Part shown: piece by piece, positions 8,597-17,572 of the stretch | How positions within the stretch are numbered: position 1 is the stretch's first letter | How the letters are laid out: each line of letters opens with the position of its first letter | Source: CAIWHR01 sp963836265 | GTDB lineage: Bacteria > Pseudomonadota > Gammaproteobacteria > Burkholderiales > Casimicrobiaceae | NCBI GenBank assembly: GCA_963836265.1 | Contig: CAWIIO010000006.1 | Coordinates: 434,001 to 498,000 of the forward strand | DNA length: 64,000 bases | Reading direction: 5' to 3' | Program-made: the position numbers and the translations under genes | The notes under the pieces: generated by a model | The model's database searches: none | What the model was told of the DNA's origin: nothing | Seen by the model: only the letters and a program-made list of their open reading frames with translations

Positions 8597-9333
8597 GGCT
8601 GGATCCTCACGCTTACGGCTGACGCCGCCGCGGTGTTCGCGGCCGCTGCCGGCTGCGCCGTCCTGTGAATCACCTGGATCGGTTGCGGTGCGCCCGGACG
8701 TGCCTGCCCCTTCGACGAGCAGCCGTCGAATACCGGCGGCTCGGCCCACGTTTCGTCGAGCGGTTCCTCGACGTCCGTAGCGACCGGCTGCGCCTTCTCG
8801 CCCGCGAGCTCCAGCAGCGCGCCCAGCACGCTCGCATACGCGCTCTCGCGCTTCCGGAGAGCGCCGAGGATCGCACTCAGGATGTGCGCCATTTCGCCGA
8901 GGAATGCCTTCGCCTCGCGCGGCGGTTGCGTGGATGCGAACTCGAGCACGGCCGGCAGGAAGTCGGGCAATTCTCCCGGAGCGAGCAGCAGGCCCGCCGC
9001 CTCGTATGTACGCGCGAGATCGATCATCGCCGGGCCGCGGTCGCGCGAATCGCCATGCACGTGCTCGAACAGGTGCAGCGACGTGCCGCGGCCGCGGTCG
9101 AACAACTGCACGTACTCGGCCTCGGCGTCCAGCGGGTCGCTGCCGCGCAGCTTTGCAATCAACGCGTCGAGCTCGGCGAGCCGGCCGACCGGCAGCGCGC
9201 TCTCGCGACGAAGGATTTCCGGCATCTCGGGCAGATGGCGGCGCACGTATGGATCGGGATAGGAGAGCAGCGCGGCCAGCACGCGCAGCGTGCCGCGCGC
9301 GAAAACGGGTCGGGACAGTCCGAGCACGCTCAT
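8593..9333 (-). CDS. narJ: Nitrate reductase assembly chaperone NarJ
   Basis: Cytoplasmic chaperone that holds NarGH for molybdenum cofactor insertion and membrane attachment; it is not part of the final enzyme. 246 residues, with the all-helical TorD/NarJ signature: LRVLAALLSYPD near the N-terminus and YVQLFDRGRGTSLHLFEHVHGDSRDRG at about 75-102. The tail is long and low in conservation (about residues 185-246, Ala/Pro-rich). Start MSVLGLS was chosen; codons further upstream lie in repeat sequence. A 90-nt spacer filled with repeat-like hairpins separates it from narH. Confidence 0.93.
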   Translation of the reverse strand: MSVLGLSRPVFARGTLRVLAALLSYPDPYVRRHLPEMPEILRRESALPVGRLAELDALIAKLRGSDPLDAEAEYVQLFDRGRGTSLHLFEHVHGDSRDRGPAMIDLARTYEAAGLLLAPGELPDFLPAVLEFASTQPPREAKAFLGEMAHILSAILGALRKRESAYASVLGALLELAGEKAQPVATDVEEPLDETWAEPPVFDGCSSKGQARPGAPQPIQVIHRTAQPAAAANTAAASAVSVRIQP

Positions 9334-9354
9334 TGGGTAACCTCCCCCAGGCTT

Positions 9355-9423
9355 GCCCACTTCGTGGGCGGCGCCCCCCCCTCCGCGGGAGGGGGCGAGC
9401 GCCTTCGGGCGGCCGTGCGGCGC
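9355..9423. repeat. REP-like double hairpin in the narH-narJ spacer
   Basis: Two palindromes: GCCCAC-TTC-GTGGGC at 9355-9369 and CCCCCTCC-GCG-GGAGGGGG at 9377-9395, followed by a GCGCC/GGCGC-rich tail reaching the narH stop codon. The words resemble the mosaic intergenic repeats widespread in Burkholderiales and the tandem unit at 10951-11110. It could attenuate or stabilise mRNA between narH and narJ. Confidence 0.55.
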
Positions 9424-10947
9424 TCATACCTTCGCCTTGATCGGAATCGTCCGTTTCTTCTCGCTGCCGAAGAGGCTCGTCTCGCTGATGCCCTCGGAGC
9501 AGCCGTTGCCGAACGAGAAGCCGCAGCCGCCGCGCACGTTGAACGCGTTTTCCGCGTATTCGCGATGCGTGGAAGGAATGACGAATCGGTCCTCGTAGTC
9601 GGCGATAGCCATCACCTTGTACATGTCCTCCACTTCGGCCGGCGTGAGGTCGACCTGCTTCAGCGCGGCCAGATTGGCTTCGCCGTCCACGTGCTTCGCG
9701 CGCTGGTACGCGCGCATCGCGAGCATCCGCTCGAGCGCGCGGACCACGGGTACCGTGTCGCCGGCGGTCAGCAGGTTCGCCAGGTACTTGACCGGGATGC
9801 GCAGCTCCTTGACGTCCGGAATCTCGCCGTTGGTGCCGACCTGCCCCGCGTTGGCGGCGGCGGTGATCGGAGACAACGGCGGCACGTACCAGACCATCGG
9901 CAGCGTCCGGTACTCCGGATGCAGCGGCAACGCCACCTTCCAGGCCACCGCCATCCGGTAGACGGGGCTCTTGCGCGCCGCCTCCAGCCAGTTGTCGGGA
10001 ATGCCGTCGACACGTGCCTGCGCGATGACGCTGGGATCGTTCGGATCGAGGAAGATCGACAACTGCGCGTTGTACAGGTCGCGGTCGCGCTCCACACTCG
10101 CCGCTTCGGCGATGCGGTCAGCGTCGTACAGCAGCACGCCGAGGTAGCGAATGCGACCCACGCAGGTCTCCGAGCACACGGTGGGCTGCCCCGCCTCGAT
10201 GCGCGGGTAACAGAAGATGCACTTCTCGGCCTTCCCGCTCTTCCAGTTGTAGTAGATCTTCTTGTAGGGGCAGCCGCTGACGCACATGCGCCACCCGCGG
10301 CACTTGTCCTGGTCGATCAGGACGATGCCGTCTTCCTCGCGCTTGTAGATCGAGCCCGACGGGCAGCTCGCGACGCACGACGGATTGAGGCAGTGCTCGC
10401 ACAGCCGCGGCAGGTACATCATGAACGTGTTCTCGAACTCCCCGTAGATGTCCTTCTGGATGTTGTCGAAATTCCGGTCCTTCGACCGTCCGGCGAACTC
10501 GCCGCCGAGAATTTCCTCCCAGTTCGGGCCCCAAACGATCTTGTCCATCTGCATGCCGGTGATCAGGCTGCGCGGCCGCGCGGTAGGCGCAGCTTTCATT
10601 TCCGGCGCCGACTGCAGGTGGTCGTAGTCGAACGTGAACGGCTCGTAGTAGTCGTCGATCTCCGGCAGGTTCGGGTTCGCGAAAATGCGCATCAGCAGCT
10701 TCCACTTCGCGCCCTGGCGCGGCTCGATGCTGCCGTCGGCCTTGCGCACCCAGCCGCCGTTCCACTTGTCCTGGTTCTCCCATTCCTTCGGATAGCCGAT
10801 GCCGGGCTTGGTCTCGACGTTGTTGAACCAGGCGTATTCCATGCCCGGCCGGCTGGTCCAGACGTTCTTGCAGGTGACCGAGCAGGTGTGGCAGCCGATG
10901 CACTTGTCGAGGTTCAGCACCATGCCGATCTGCGCGCGAATCTTCAT
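9424..10947 (-). CDS. narH: Respiratory nitrate reductase beta subunit NarH
   Basis: Iron-sulfur electron-transfer subunit on the cytoplasmic face, 507 residues as usual for the family. Four Cys groups are present: CIGCHTCSVTCKNVW near residue 16, CEHCLNPSCVASCP at about 184-197, CRGWRMCVSGCPYKK at about 217 (the Trp-containing group for the [3Fe-4S] cluster) and CIFCYPR...CSETCVGR at about 244-262. It ends in the conserved YAENAFNVRGGCGFSFGNG block and a basic tail. It is separated from narG by a 156-nt spacer that is almost entirely tandem repeat. The C-terminal half is duplicated as a remnant at 57.7-58.4 kb. Confidence 0.96.
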   Translation of the reverse strand: MKIRAQIGMVLNLDKCIGCHTCSVTCKNVWTSRPGMEYAWFNNVETKPGIGYPKEWENQDKWNGGWVRKADGSIEPRQGAKWKLLMRIFANPNLPEIDDYYEPFTFDYDHLQSAPEMKAAPTARPRSLITGMQMDKIVWGPNWEEILGGEFAGRSKDRNFDNIQKDIYGEFENTFMMYLPRLCEHCLNPSCVASCPSGSIYKREEDGIVLIDQDKCRGWRMCVSGCPYKKIYYNWKSGKAEKCIFCYPRIEAGQPTVCSETCVGRIRYLGVLLYDADRIAEAASVERDRDLYNAQLSIFLDPNDPSVIAQARVDGIPDNWLEAARKSPVYRMAVAWKVALPLHPEYRTLPMVWYVPPLSPITAAANAGQVGTNGEIPDVKELRIPVKYLANLLTAGDTVPVVRALERMLAMRAYQRAKHVDGEANLAALKQVDLTPAEVEDMYKVMAIADYEDRFVIPSTHREYAENAFNVRGGCGFSFGNGCSEGISETSLFGSEKKRTIPIKAKV

Positions 10948-10950
10948 AGG

Positions 10951-11110
10951 GCCTCCCGCAGAGCCGCCTCAGGGGAGGCCAGCGCCCCCTCTGGGGGCAG
11001 CGAACGAACGTGAGCGTGGGGGTTCACACCGCCTCCCGCAGAGCCGCCTCAACGGAGGCCAGCGCCCCCTCTGGGGGCAGCGAACGAACGTGAGCGTGGG
11101 AGTTCATACA
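10951..11110. repeat. Two tandem 80-bp repeat units between narG and narH
   Basis: Unit 1 spans 10951-11030 and unit 2 spans 11031-11110, differing at only a few positions (for example AGGGG versus AACGG after the shared GAGCCGCCTC). Each holds the palindrome GCCCCCTCTGGGGGC and the word CGAACGAACGTGAGCGTGGG, hallmarks of Burkholderiales-type intergenic repeats. Unit 2 overlaps the narG stop codon. Confidence 0.85.
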
Positions 11111-14100
11111 CTTTCTCCATGCGCCTGAGTGGGACGGACGAGCTCCTGGCCCACCGGGGTGTCCAGCCAGTCGACTTTGGCCATCTTGCGCACGACGACG
11201 AACTCGTCGCGATTGGTGCCGATCGTGCCGTAGTAATTGAAGCCGTAGCTGAACTGCGCGTAGCCGCCGATCATGTGCGTCGGCTTCAGCACGATGCGCG
11301 TCACCGAATTGTGGATGCCGCCGCGCACACCGGTGATCTCCGATCCCGGGGTGTTCACGATTTTTTCCTGCGCGTGGTACATCATGACCATGCCGGGTCT
11401 GACCCGCTGGCTGACGACGGCGCGTGCCGCGATCGCGCCGTTGATGTTGAAGAGCTCGATCCAGTCGTTGTCGACGATGCCGACGCGCTTCGCATCGGTC
11501 TCGGAGAGCCAGATGCACGGACCGCCGCGGCTCAACGTGAGCATGATCAGGTTGTCGGTGTACGTGGAGTGGATTCCCCATTTCTGGTGCGGCGTGATGA
11601 AGTTGAGCAGGATCTCGGGGTTGCCGTTGCCCTTCAGGTTGTGGATGCCGGCGGTGGTCTTGAGGTCCACCGGCGGGCGGTAGCTCGAAAAACCCTCGCC
11701 GAAGGCGCGCATCCACGGATGATCCATGTAGAACTGCTGGCGGCCGGTGAGCGTGCGCCACGGGATCAACTCGTGCACGTTGGTGTAGCCGGCGTTGTAA
11801 GAGACGCTCTCGCTCTCGATGCCGCTCCACGTGGGCGAGCTGATGATCTTGCGCGGCTGCGCCTGGATGTCGCGGAAGCGGATCTTCTCGTCCTCGCGGT
11901 ACTGCGCCAGGTGCGCGTGCTCGCGTCCCGTCTGTTTGGACAGCGCTTCCCACGCCTTGACCGCGACGTGGCCGTTGGTCTCCGGCGCGAGTTGCAGGAT
12001 CACCTCGCAGGCGTCGATATCGGTCTCGATATGCGGCATCCCGCGGGTCGCGCCTTCCGCGTTGACGACGCCGTTCAGCTCGCCCAACTGCTTCACTTCG
12101 GTCTGCGTGTTCCAGGCGATGCCCTTGCCGCCGTTGCCGACCTTGTTCATCAAGGGCCCGAGCGCGGTGAAGCGCTTGTGGACATTCGGATAGTCGCGCT
12201 CGACCACCGCGATCTGCGGCGCCGTCTTGCCCGGAATGAGGTCGACCTCGCCGCGCTTCCACTCCTGCACGTCGAGCGGCTGGGCAAGTTCTGCCGGGCT
12301 GTCATGCATTAGCGGCGTCAGCACGATCTCGCGCTCCACGCCGAGGTGGCCTACGCAGATCTCGCTGAATTTCTTCGCGAAACCCTTGTAGATTTCCCAG
12401 TCGCTCCGCGCTTGCCACGCCGGATCGACCGCGGTCGACAGCGGATGGATGAACGGGTGCATGTCGCTGGTGTTGAGATCGTTCTTCTCGTACCAGGTCG
12501 CCGTCGGCAGCACGATGTCCGAATAGAGGCACGTCGTGCTCATCCGGAAGTCGAGCGTCACGAGCAGGTCGAGCTTGCCTTCGGGCGCCTTGTCGTGCCA
12601 GACCACCTCCTCCGGCTTCGTTTCCTGCGGTCCGAGGTCCTTGCCTTGCACGCCATTGCTGGTGCCGAGCAGATGTTTCAGGAAGTACTCGTGGCCCTTG
12701 CCGCTCGAGCCCAGCAGGTTCGAGCGCCACACGAAGAGGTTGCGCGGCCAGTTGTTCGGATGATCCGGATCCTCGCAGCTCATCTTCAGCGTGCCATCCT
12801 TCAGCGCCTTGACCGTGTACTCCTTCGGATCGGCGCCCGTGGCCTGCGCGTCGCGCACGACCTGCAGCGGATTGGTCTGCAGCTGCGGCGCGGAGGGCAG
12901 CCAGCCCATGCGCTCGGCACGCACGTTGTAGTCGATCATGCTGCCGCCGTAGACCTTGGCGTCGGCGAGCGGCGAGAGCACCTCGTCCATCGTGAGCTTC
13001 TCGTAGCGCCACTGGTCGGTGTGCGCGTAGAAGAAGCTCGTGCTGTTCTGCTGGCGCGGCGGCCGGATCCAGTCGAGCGCGAACGCCAGCGCCGTCCAGC
13101 CGGTCTGCGGCCGCAGCTTCTCCTGCCCCACGTAGTGCGCCCAGCCGCCGCCGCTTTTCCCGATGCAGCCGCACATCATCAGCATGTTGATGATGCCGCG
13201 GTAGTTCATGTCGCAGTGGTACCAGTGGTTCATCGCCGCGCCGATGATCACCATCGAGCGGCCCTGCGTCCGGTGCGCGTTTTCGGCGAACTGGCGCGCT
13301 ACCGTGATGACCTGTGCGCGCGGCGTGCCGGTGATGCGCTCCTGCCAGGCCGGCGTGTACGGCGTGTCGTCGTCGAAGCTCGTCGCTGCCCGTTCGCCGG
13401 GCAGGCCGCGCGCCACGCCGTAGTTCGCGACCTGAAGATCGAATACCGTGGCGACGAGCGCCTCGCGCTTGTCGCCTTCGTCGCCGAGCGCGATGCGCTG
13501 CACCGGCACCGTGCGCACCAGCACGTCCGGGCTGCCGCCCGTCAGCGCGCTGTTCGGGAAATGTTCGCTCACGATGCCGCCGAAGTACGGAAAGCCGACC
13601 TTCGCGGTTTCATGGCTCGCGCTCTCGCCTTCGAGCACCGACAGCTTGAGCTTCACGTCATGACCGTGGTGCGCCTCCTTTGCCTCGAGGTTCCACTGAC
13701 CTTGGTCGGCACGCCCATCCGGGCCCCAGCGAAAGCCGATCGCGCCGTTGGGCAGCACCACGTTGCCGGCCTCGTCGAACGCGACGGTCTTCCACTCCGG
13801 ATTGTTCGCCTGGCCGAGCTTGCCGTTGAAATCCGACGCGCGGACGTAGCGATCGGGCACCATCACGATTTCGCCGCCTGGCAGCGTGTGCTTCTTCAGC
13901 ATCACCAGCATCGGCATGTCCGTGTAGCGCCGGACGTAGTCGTCGAAATACGCGCTGCGCTCCTTGCCTTCTCCGGGGAAGTAGAACTCCTTCAGGATCA
14001 CGTGTCCCATCGCCATCGCCACGGCGGCGTCGGTACCCTGCTTGGGGTGCATCCAGATGTCGGAAAGCTTGGCGACCTCTGAGTAGTCGGGCGTCACCGC

Positions 14101-14934
14101 CACCGTCTTCGTCCCCTTGTAGCGGACCTCGGTGAAGAAATGCGCGTCGGGCGTGCGCGTCTGCGGCACGTTGGAGCCCCATGCGATGATGAAATTGGAG
14201 TTGTACCAGTCGGCCGACTCCGGCACGTCGGTCTGCTCGCCCCAGATCTGCGGCGACGACGGCGGCAGGTCGCAGTACCAGTCGTAGAAGCTCATGCACA
14301 CGCCGCCGATGAGGCTCAGATAGCGGCTGCCGGCCGCGTAGCTGACCATCGACATCGCCGGGATCGGCGAGAAGCCAACGACGCGGTCGGGGCCGTACTT
14401 CTTGATCGTGTAGACGTTGGCGGCAGCAATGATCTCGTTGACCTCGTTCCAGCTCGAGCGGACGAAACCGCCGAGGCCGCGCACGCTCTGGTAGTCACGG
14501 CGCGCGGCGTCGTTTTCGACGATCGACGTCCAGGCCGCCACCGGGTCGTGCGCAAGCCGTGCCGCGCGCCAGTTCTTGAGCAGCCGCCCGCGCACCATCG
14601 GGTACTTGACGCGGTTCGCGCTGTACAGATACCAGCTGTAGGAAGCACCCCGCGCGCAGCCGCGCGGCTCGTGGTTGGGCATGTCCCAGCGCGTGCGCGG
14701 ATAGTCGGTCTGCTGCGTCTCCCACGTGACGATGCCGCCCTTGACGTAGATCTTCCAGGAGCAGGAGCCCGTGCAGTTGACGCCGTGCGTCGAGCGCACG
14801 ATCTTGTCGTGCGCCCAGCGGTTGCGGTAAGCGTCCTCCCACGTCCGGTCTTCCCCGGTGGTCACTCCGTGCTCGCCGGAGAACGGCTCCTTCGGGTTCG
14901 AGAAATAACTGAGTCGGTCGAGAAAATGGCTCAT
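11104..14934 (-). CDS. narG: Respiratory nitrate reductase alpha subunit NarG
   Basis: Molybdenum catalytic subunit that reduces nitrate to nitrite in the cytoplasm using electrons from NarH. 1,276 residues, normal for the family, in one unbroken frame. The FS0 cluster ligands are visible in STHGVNCTGSCSWKIYV (His plus Cys at about 49-58) with the last Cys in RGCARGASYSW; the Mo-binding Asp lies in FYDWYCDLPPSSPQIWGEQT near 220. There is no twin-arginine signal peptide; the NarG-type N-terminus MSHFLDRLSYF is present. It starts 46 nt after the narK stop. The last codons overlap a tandem repeat. The 109-codon remnant at 57.3 kb is a paralogue. Confidence 0.97.
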   Translation of the reverse strand: MSHFLDRLSYFSNPKEPFSGEHGVTTGEDRTWEDAYRNRWAHDKIVRSTHGVNCTGSCSWKIYVKGGIVTWETQQTDYPRTRWDMPNHEPRGCARGASYSWYLYSANRVKYPMVRGRLLKNWRAARLAHDPVAAWTSIVENDAARRDYQSVRGLGGFVRSSWNEVNEIIAAANVYTIKKYGPDRVVGFSPIPAMSMVSYAAGSRYLSLIGGVCMSFYDWYCDLPPSSPQIWGEQTDVPESADWYNSNFIIAWGSNVPQTRTPDAHFFTEVRYKGTKTVAVTPDYSEVAKLSDIWMHPKQGTDAAVAMAMGHVILKEFYFPGEGKERSAYFDDYVRRYTDMPMLVMLKKHTLPGGEIVMVPDRYVRASDFNGKLGQANNPEWKTVAFDEAGNVVLPNGAIGFRWGPDGRADQGQWNLEAKEAHHGHDVKLKLSVLEGESASHETAKVGFPYFGGIVSEHFPNSALTGGSPDVLVRTVPVQRIALGDEGDKREALVATVFDLQVANYGVARGLPGERAATSFDDDTPYTPAWQERITGTPRAQVITVARQFAENAHRTQGRSMVIIGAAMNHWYHCDMNYRGIINMLMMCGCIGKSGGGWAHYVGQEKLRPQTGWTALAFALDWIRPPRQQNSTSFFYAHTDQWRYEKLTMDEVLSPLADAKVYGGSMIDYNVRAERMGWLPSAPQLQTNPLQVVRDAQATGADPKEYTVKALKDGTLKMSCEDPDHPNNWPRNLFVWRSNLLGSSGKGHEYFLKHLLGTSNGVQGKDLGPQETKPEEVVWHDKAPEGKLDLLVTLDFRMSTTCLYSDIVLPTATWYEKNDLNTSDMHPFIHPLSTAVDPAWQARSDWEIYKGFAKKFSEICVGHLGVEREIVLTPLMHDSPAELAQPLDVQEWKRGEVDLIPGKTAPQIAVVERDYPNVHKRFTALGPLMNKVGNGGKGIAWNTQTEVKQLGELNGVVNAEGATRGMPHIETDIDACEVILQLAPETNGHVAVKAWEALSKQTGREHAHLAQYREDEKIRFRDIQAQPRKIISSPTWSGIESESVSYNAGYTNVHELIPWRTLTGRQQFYMDHPWMRAFGEGFSSYRPPVDLKTTAGIHNLKGNGNPEILLNFITPHQKWGIHSTYTDNLIMLTLSRGGPCIWLSETDAKRVGIVDNDWIELFNINGAIAARAVVSQRVRPGMVMMYHAQEKIVNTPGSEITGVRGGIHNSVTRIVLKPTHMIGGYAQFSYGFNYYGTIGTNRDEFVVVRKMAKVDWLDTPVGQELVRPTQAHGESV

Positions 14935-14980
14935 CTTGGATCCCCGCAGCGACTGCGTCGACGATTGAGGAACGGAGGGG

Positions 14981-16642
14981 TCAGGGGTTCTTCACGTACG
15001 CGTTCTTGCGCAGGTAGAACCACCAGTTGAGGAAGAGGCACAGCGCATAGAAGATCGCGAAGCCGTACATCGCCGCTTGTGGCGTACCGGCCTTGATCTG
15101 CTGGCCGATGACCACCGGCGCGATAAAGGCGCCGTAGGCCGCGACGGCGGATGTCCAGCCCAGCACCGGGCCGGCCTGCTGGCGGTCGAAGATGATGCCG
15201 ATGCTCCGGAACGTCGAACCGTTGCCGATGCCGCTGGCGGCAAACAGCACCACGAAGAGCAGCATGAATGGCAGAAAGTACTGCTCGGGGGTGGCCGACT
15301 GATAGGCTTGCATCATCACGTAGCCCACGGCTACCGAGGCCAGCACCATGGCCGCCGAGACCCACTGCGTGACAATCGAGCCTCCGACCTTGTCGGCTAT
15401 CCAACCGCCCACCGGGCGAATGAGCGCCCCGACGAAGGGGCCAATCCAGGCGTAGGCCAACACCGCGGGCGCGTTCGGATTGCTCGCCGTGTGCTGCATC
15501 ACGCCGGCGGCATCGGGCACGTGGCTGACACCGAAGATCACCTTCATCGACAGGGGCAGCGCCATCGAGAAGCCGATGAACGAGCCGAAAGTGACGATGT
15601 ACAGAATGGTCATCGCCCACGTGTGCTTGTTGTGGAAGATCTCGAACTGCTTGGCCACACCTTCCTTCATCGGGCCGAACGCGGCGAGCTTCATCACCAG
15701 CAGCGCGAGGATGATGTCGAGCGGAATGGCCACCCACATGCTGAGCAAGCCCCTCCCCGTGGGCGCCGGCAGGTACAGGTACAGCATGAGGATCGACGGC
15801 ACGAAGGCCAGCGTGTACAGGTAGGTGATCTTGCCGAAGGCGACGATTGGATGGCCGGTGGACGGCGAGATCGTCTTCAGGTTGTTCATCCCGAACCAGC
15901 ACAGGATCGACAACGGAACCAGCGACAGCACCCAGGCGAAACCGGCGTTCTGGATCCACGTGGACGTGCCGGCGGGAATCTTGCCGAAGATCCAGCCGCT
16001 GTCCTTGATCAGGGTCTCGGGGGCGCCCCCGAGCGCGCCGAAGAGGCCGACCGTCATCACCAGCGGAATGACGATCTGCATGGTCGTCACGCCGAAGTTG
16101 CCGAGGCCCGCGTTGAGGCCCAACCCGGTGCCCTGCAGCCGCTTCGGAAAGAACGTGCTGATGTTCGACATCGAGCTCGCGAAGTTGCCGCCGCCGACAC
16201 CCGACCACAGCGCCATCAGTTGGAACGCCCACAGCGGCCAGTCCTTGTGCTGCAGCACGATGCCGGTGCCGATGGCCGGCGCCAGCAGCATCGCCGTGGT
16301 CAGGAAGATCGTGTTGCGCCCACCGGCCAGGCGGATGAAGAACGACGCCGGAATACGCATCGTCGCGCCGGCAATTCCGGCGATGGCGGTCAACGTGAAG
16401 AGCTCGGCCTGCGTAAACGGGAAGCCGAGGTTCAGCATCTGCACCGTGATGATTCCCCACATGCCCCAGACGGCGAAGCCGCACAGCAGAGCGGGGATCG
16501 ATATCCATAGGTTTCGATAGGCGATCCGCTTGCCGGTGCTCTCCCAGAACTCGCTGTCCTCGGGGCGCCAGTCGGCGATGTCCGCGCGGCTGCCCACCAT
16601 GGGGGGCACAGCGGCGGCGGCGGAATTGGAAGTGGCGATCAT
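14981..16642 (-). CDS. narK: NarK2-type nitrate/nitrite transporter
   Basis: MFS nitrate/nitrite carrier that heads the narK-GHJI-ppiC unit; it probably exchanges cytoplasmic nitrite for nitrate. 553 residues from ATG 16642 (GGGAAAA upstream); earlier in-frame codons lack similarity. After a short polar N-terminus with ADWRPEDSEFWESTGKR, twelve helices follow. NarK signatures are NIST-FFPKRLQGTGLGLNAG and the second motif at RPVGGWIADKVGGS, with the substrate-binding Arg in AGATMRIPASFF and GNGSTFRSIG. It is highly similar across its length to the amber-interrupted copy at 55.6-57.3 kb. Confidence 0.93.
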   Translation of the reverse strand: MIATSNSAAAAVPPMVGSRADIADWRPEDSEFWESTGKRIAYRNLWISIPALLCGFAVWGMWGIITVQMLNLGFPFTQAELFTLTAIAGIAGATMRIPASFFIRLAGGRNTIFLTTAMLLAPAIGTGIVLQHKDWPLWAFQLMALWSGVGGGNFASSMSNISTFFPKRLQGTGLGLNAGLGNFGVTTMQIVIPLVMTVGLFGALGGAPETLIKDSGWIFGKIPAGTSTWIQNAGFAWVLSLVPLSILCWFGMNNLKTISPSTGHPIVAFGKITYLYTLAFVPSILMLYLYLPAPTGRGLLSMWVAIPLDIILALLVMKLAAFGPMKEGVAKQFEIFHNKHTWAMTILYIVTFGSFIGFSMALPLSMKVIFGVSHVPDAAGVMQHTASNPNAPAVLAYAWIGPFVGALIRPVGGWIADKVGGSIVTQWVSAAMVLASVAVGYVMMQAYQSATPEQYFLPFMLLFVVLFAASGIGNGSTFRSIGIIFDRQQAGPVLGWTSAVAAYGAFIAPVVIGQQIKAGTPQAAMYGFAIFYALCLFLNWWFYLRKNAYVKNP

Positions 16643-16880
16643 GATTTTCCCTGGTTGATGTGTGACGCTGGCTGTGCACACGGAACCGCTGGTCCTCGCA
16701 CCCATGAGTTCGGCGCCGCGCACTTCGGTCCGATACATCGAGATGAGTCTAGCGGGCGTGGCCGCGCGGCAATATCCCCCGGAGGGGCGCATGCGCGCGT
16801 GCGGAAGAACGATGCGGCCGGCGGCCGGCATCGTTCGGTAGAACTACGTCGACGTGAGAATCACCCGAGTTTGCGCACGA

Positions 16881-17567
16881 TCAAACCAGGCCGTGCTCGG
16901 ATGCGATAACGGCGGCCTGCACGCGCGAGCTCACGTCGAGCTTGCGCAGCACGTGCTGGACGTGGATCTTGACCGTGGTCTCGGCGATGCCGAGCGCGCG
17001 GCCGATTTCCTTGTTGCTCGCGCCGCGCGCGATCGCGCGCAGGATCTCCTGCTCGCGCGGCGACAGTTGCGCGAGCGGCGACGCCGGTTCCGCGGGCCCG
17101 GGTCCGGCACGCGCGGGCGCAGCCGCGGCGTCGCGGTACGCCGCCACAAGCTTGCCGGTCATTTCCTCGGCCACTACCGACTCGCCTCGCATCACGCGGA
17201 TGATGGCGGCGACCAGCGCGTCGCCCTCGACCGTCTTCAGCAGATAGCCGCTCGCGCCGCCGCGTAACGCCGCAGCCAGATCCTGCTCGTCCTCGCTGAC
17301 CGTGAGCATGAGGATGCGGACTCCCGGGACCGCCTCGCGCAATCCCAGCAGCGCGTCGACGCCGTTGACGCCTGGAAGATGGTTGTCGAGCAGGATGAGA
17401 TCGGGCTGCAGTTCCTGCGCGCGGCGCAGCGCCTCACCGGCGTCGGCCGCGTCGCCCACGACGTGCAGGTGATCGTCGCGCGCCAGCAGCGCGGTGAGAC
17501 CGCGCCGGAACAGCGTGTGGTCGTCGACGACCAGAATGCGAATCGGCGCGGCGGGCATGAGCGACAT
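16881..17567 (-). CDS. narL: Nitrate/nitrite response regulator NarL
   Basis: DNA-binding response regulator, partner of NarX. 228 residues: a receiver domain at about 8-125 with phospho-acceptor Asp in LILLDNHLPG (about 61), acidic pair VVDDH and Lys in YLLKTVEG; an Ala/Pro-rich linker; then a LuxR/NarL-type helix-turn-helix from LSPREQEILRAIARGASNKE to AETTVKIHVQHVLRKL. It lies 5 nt downstream of narX. The narK promoter region (238 nt) follows; by family knowledge NarL would act there, but no heptamer pattern was scored. Confidence 0.95.
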   Translation of the reverse strand: MSLMPAAPIRILVVDDHTLFRRGLTALLARDDHLHVVGDAADAGEALRRAQELQPDLILLDNHLPGVNGVDALLGLREAVPGVRILMLTVSEDEQDLAAALRGGASGYLLKTVEGDALVAAIIRVMRGESVVAEEMTGKLVAAYRDAAAAPARAGPGPAEPASPLAQLSPREQEILRAIARGASNKEIGRALGIAETTVKIHVQHVLRKLDVSSRVQAAVIASEHGLV

Positions 17568-17572
17568 GGTGT

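Noticed and set aside
10951..11110. CRISPR array or attachment site
   Set aside because: Only two directly adjacent copies without spacers, and the repeat matches intergenic palindromic-repeat style sequence.
16871..16884. TTGCGCACGATCAA as an FNR box for narK
   Set aside because: Only one half site matches, it overlaps the end of narL, and it lies more than 220 nt from the narK start.
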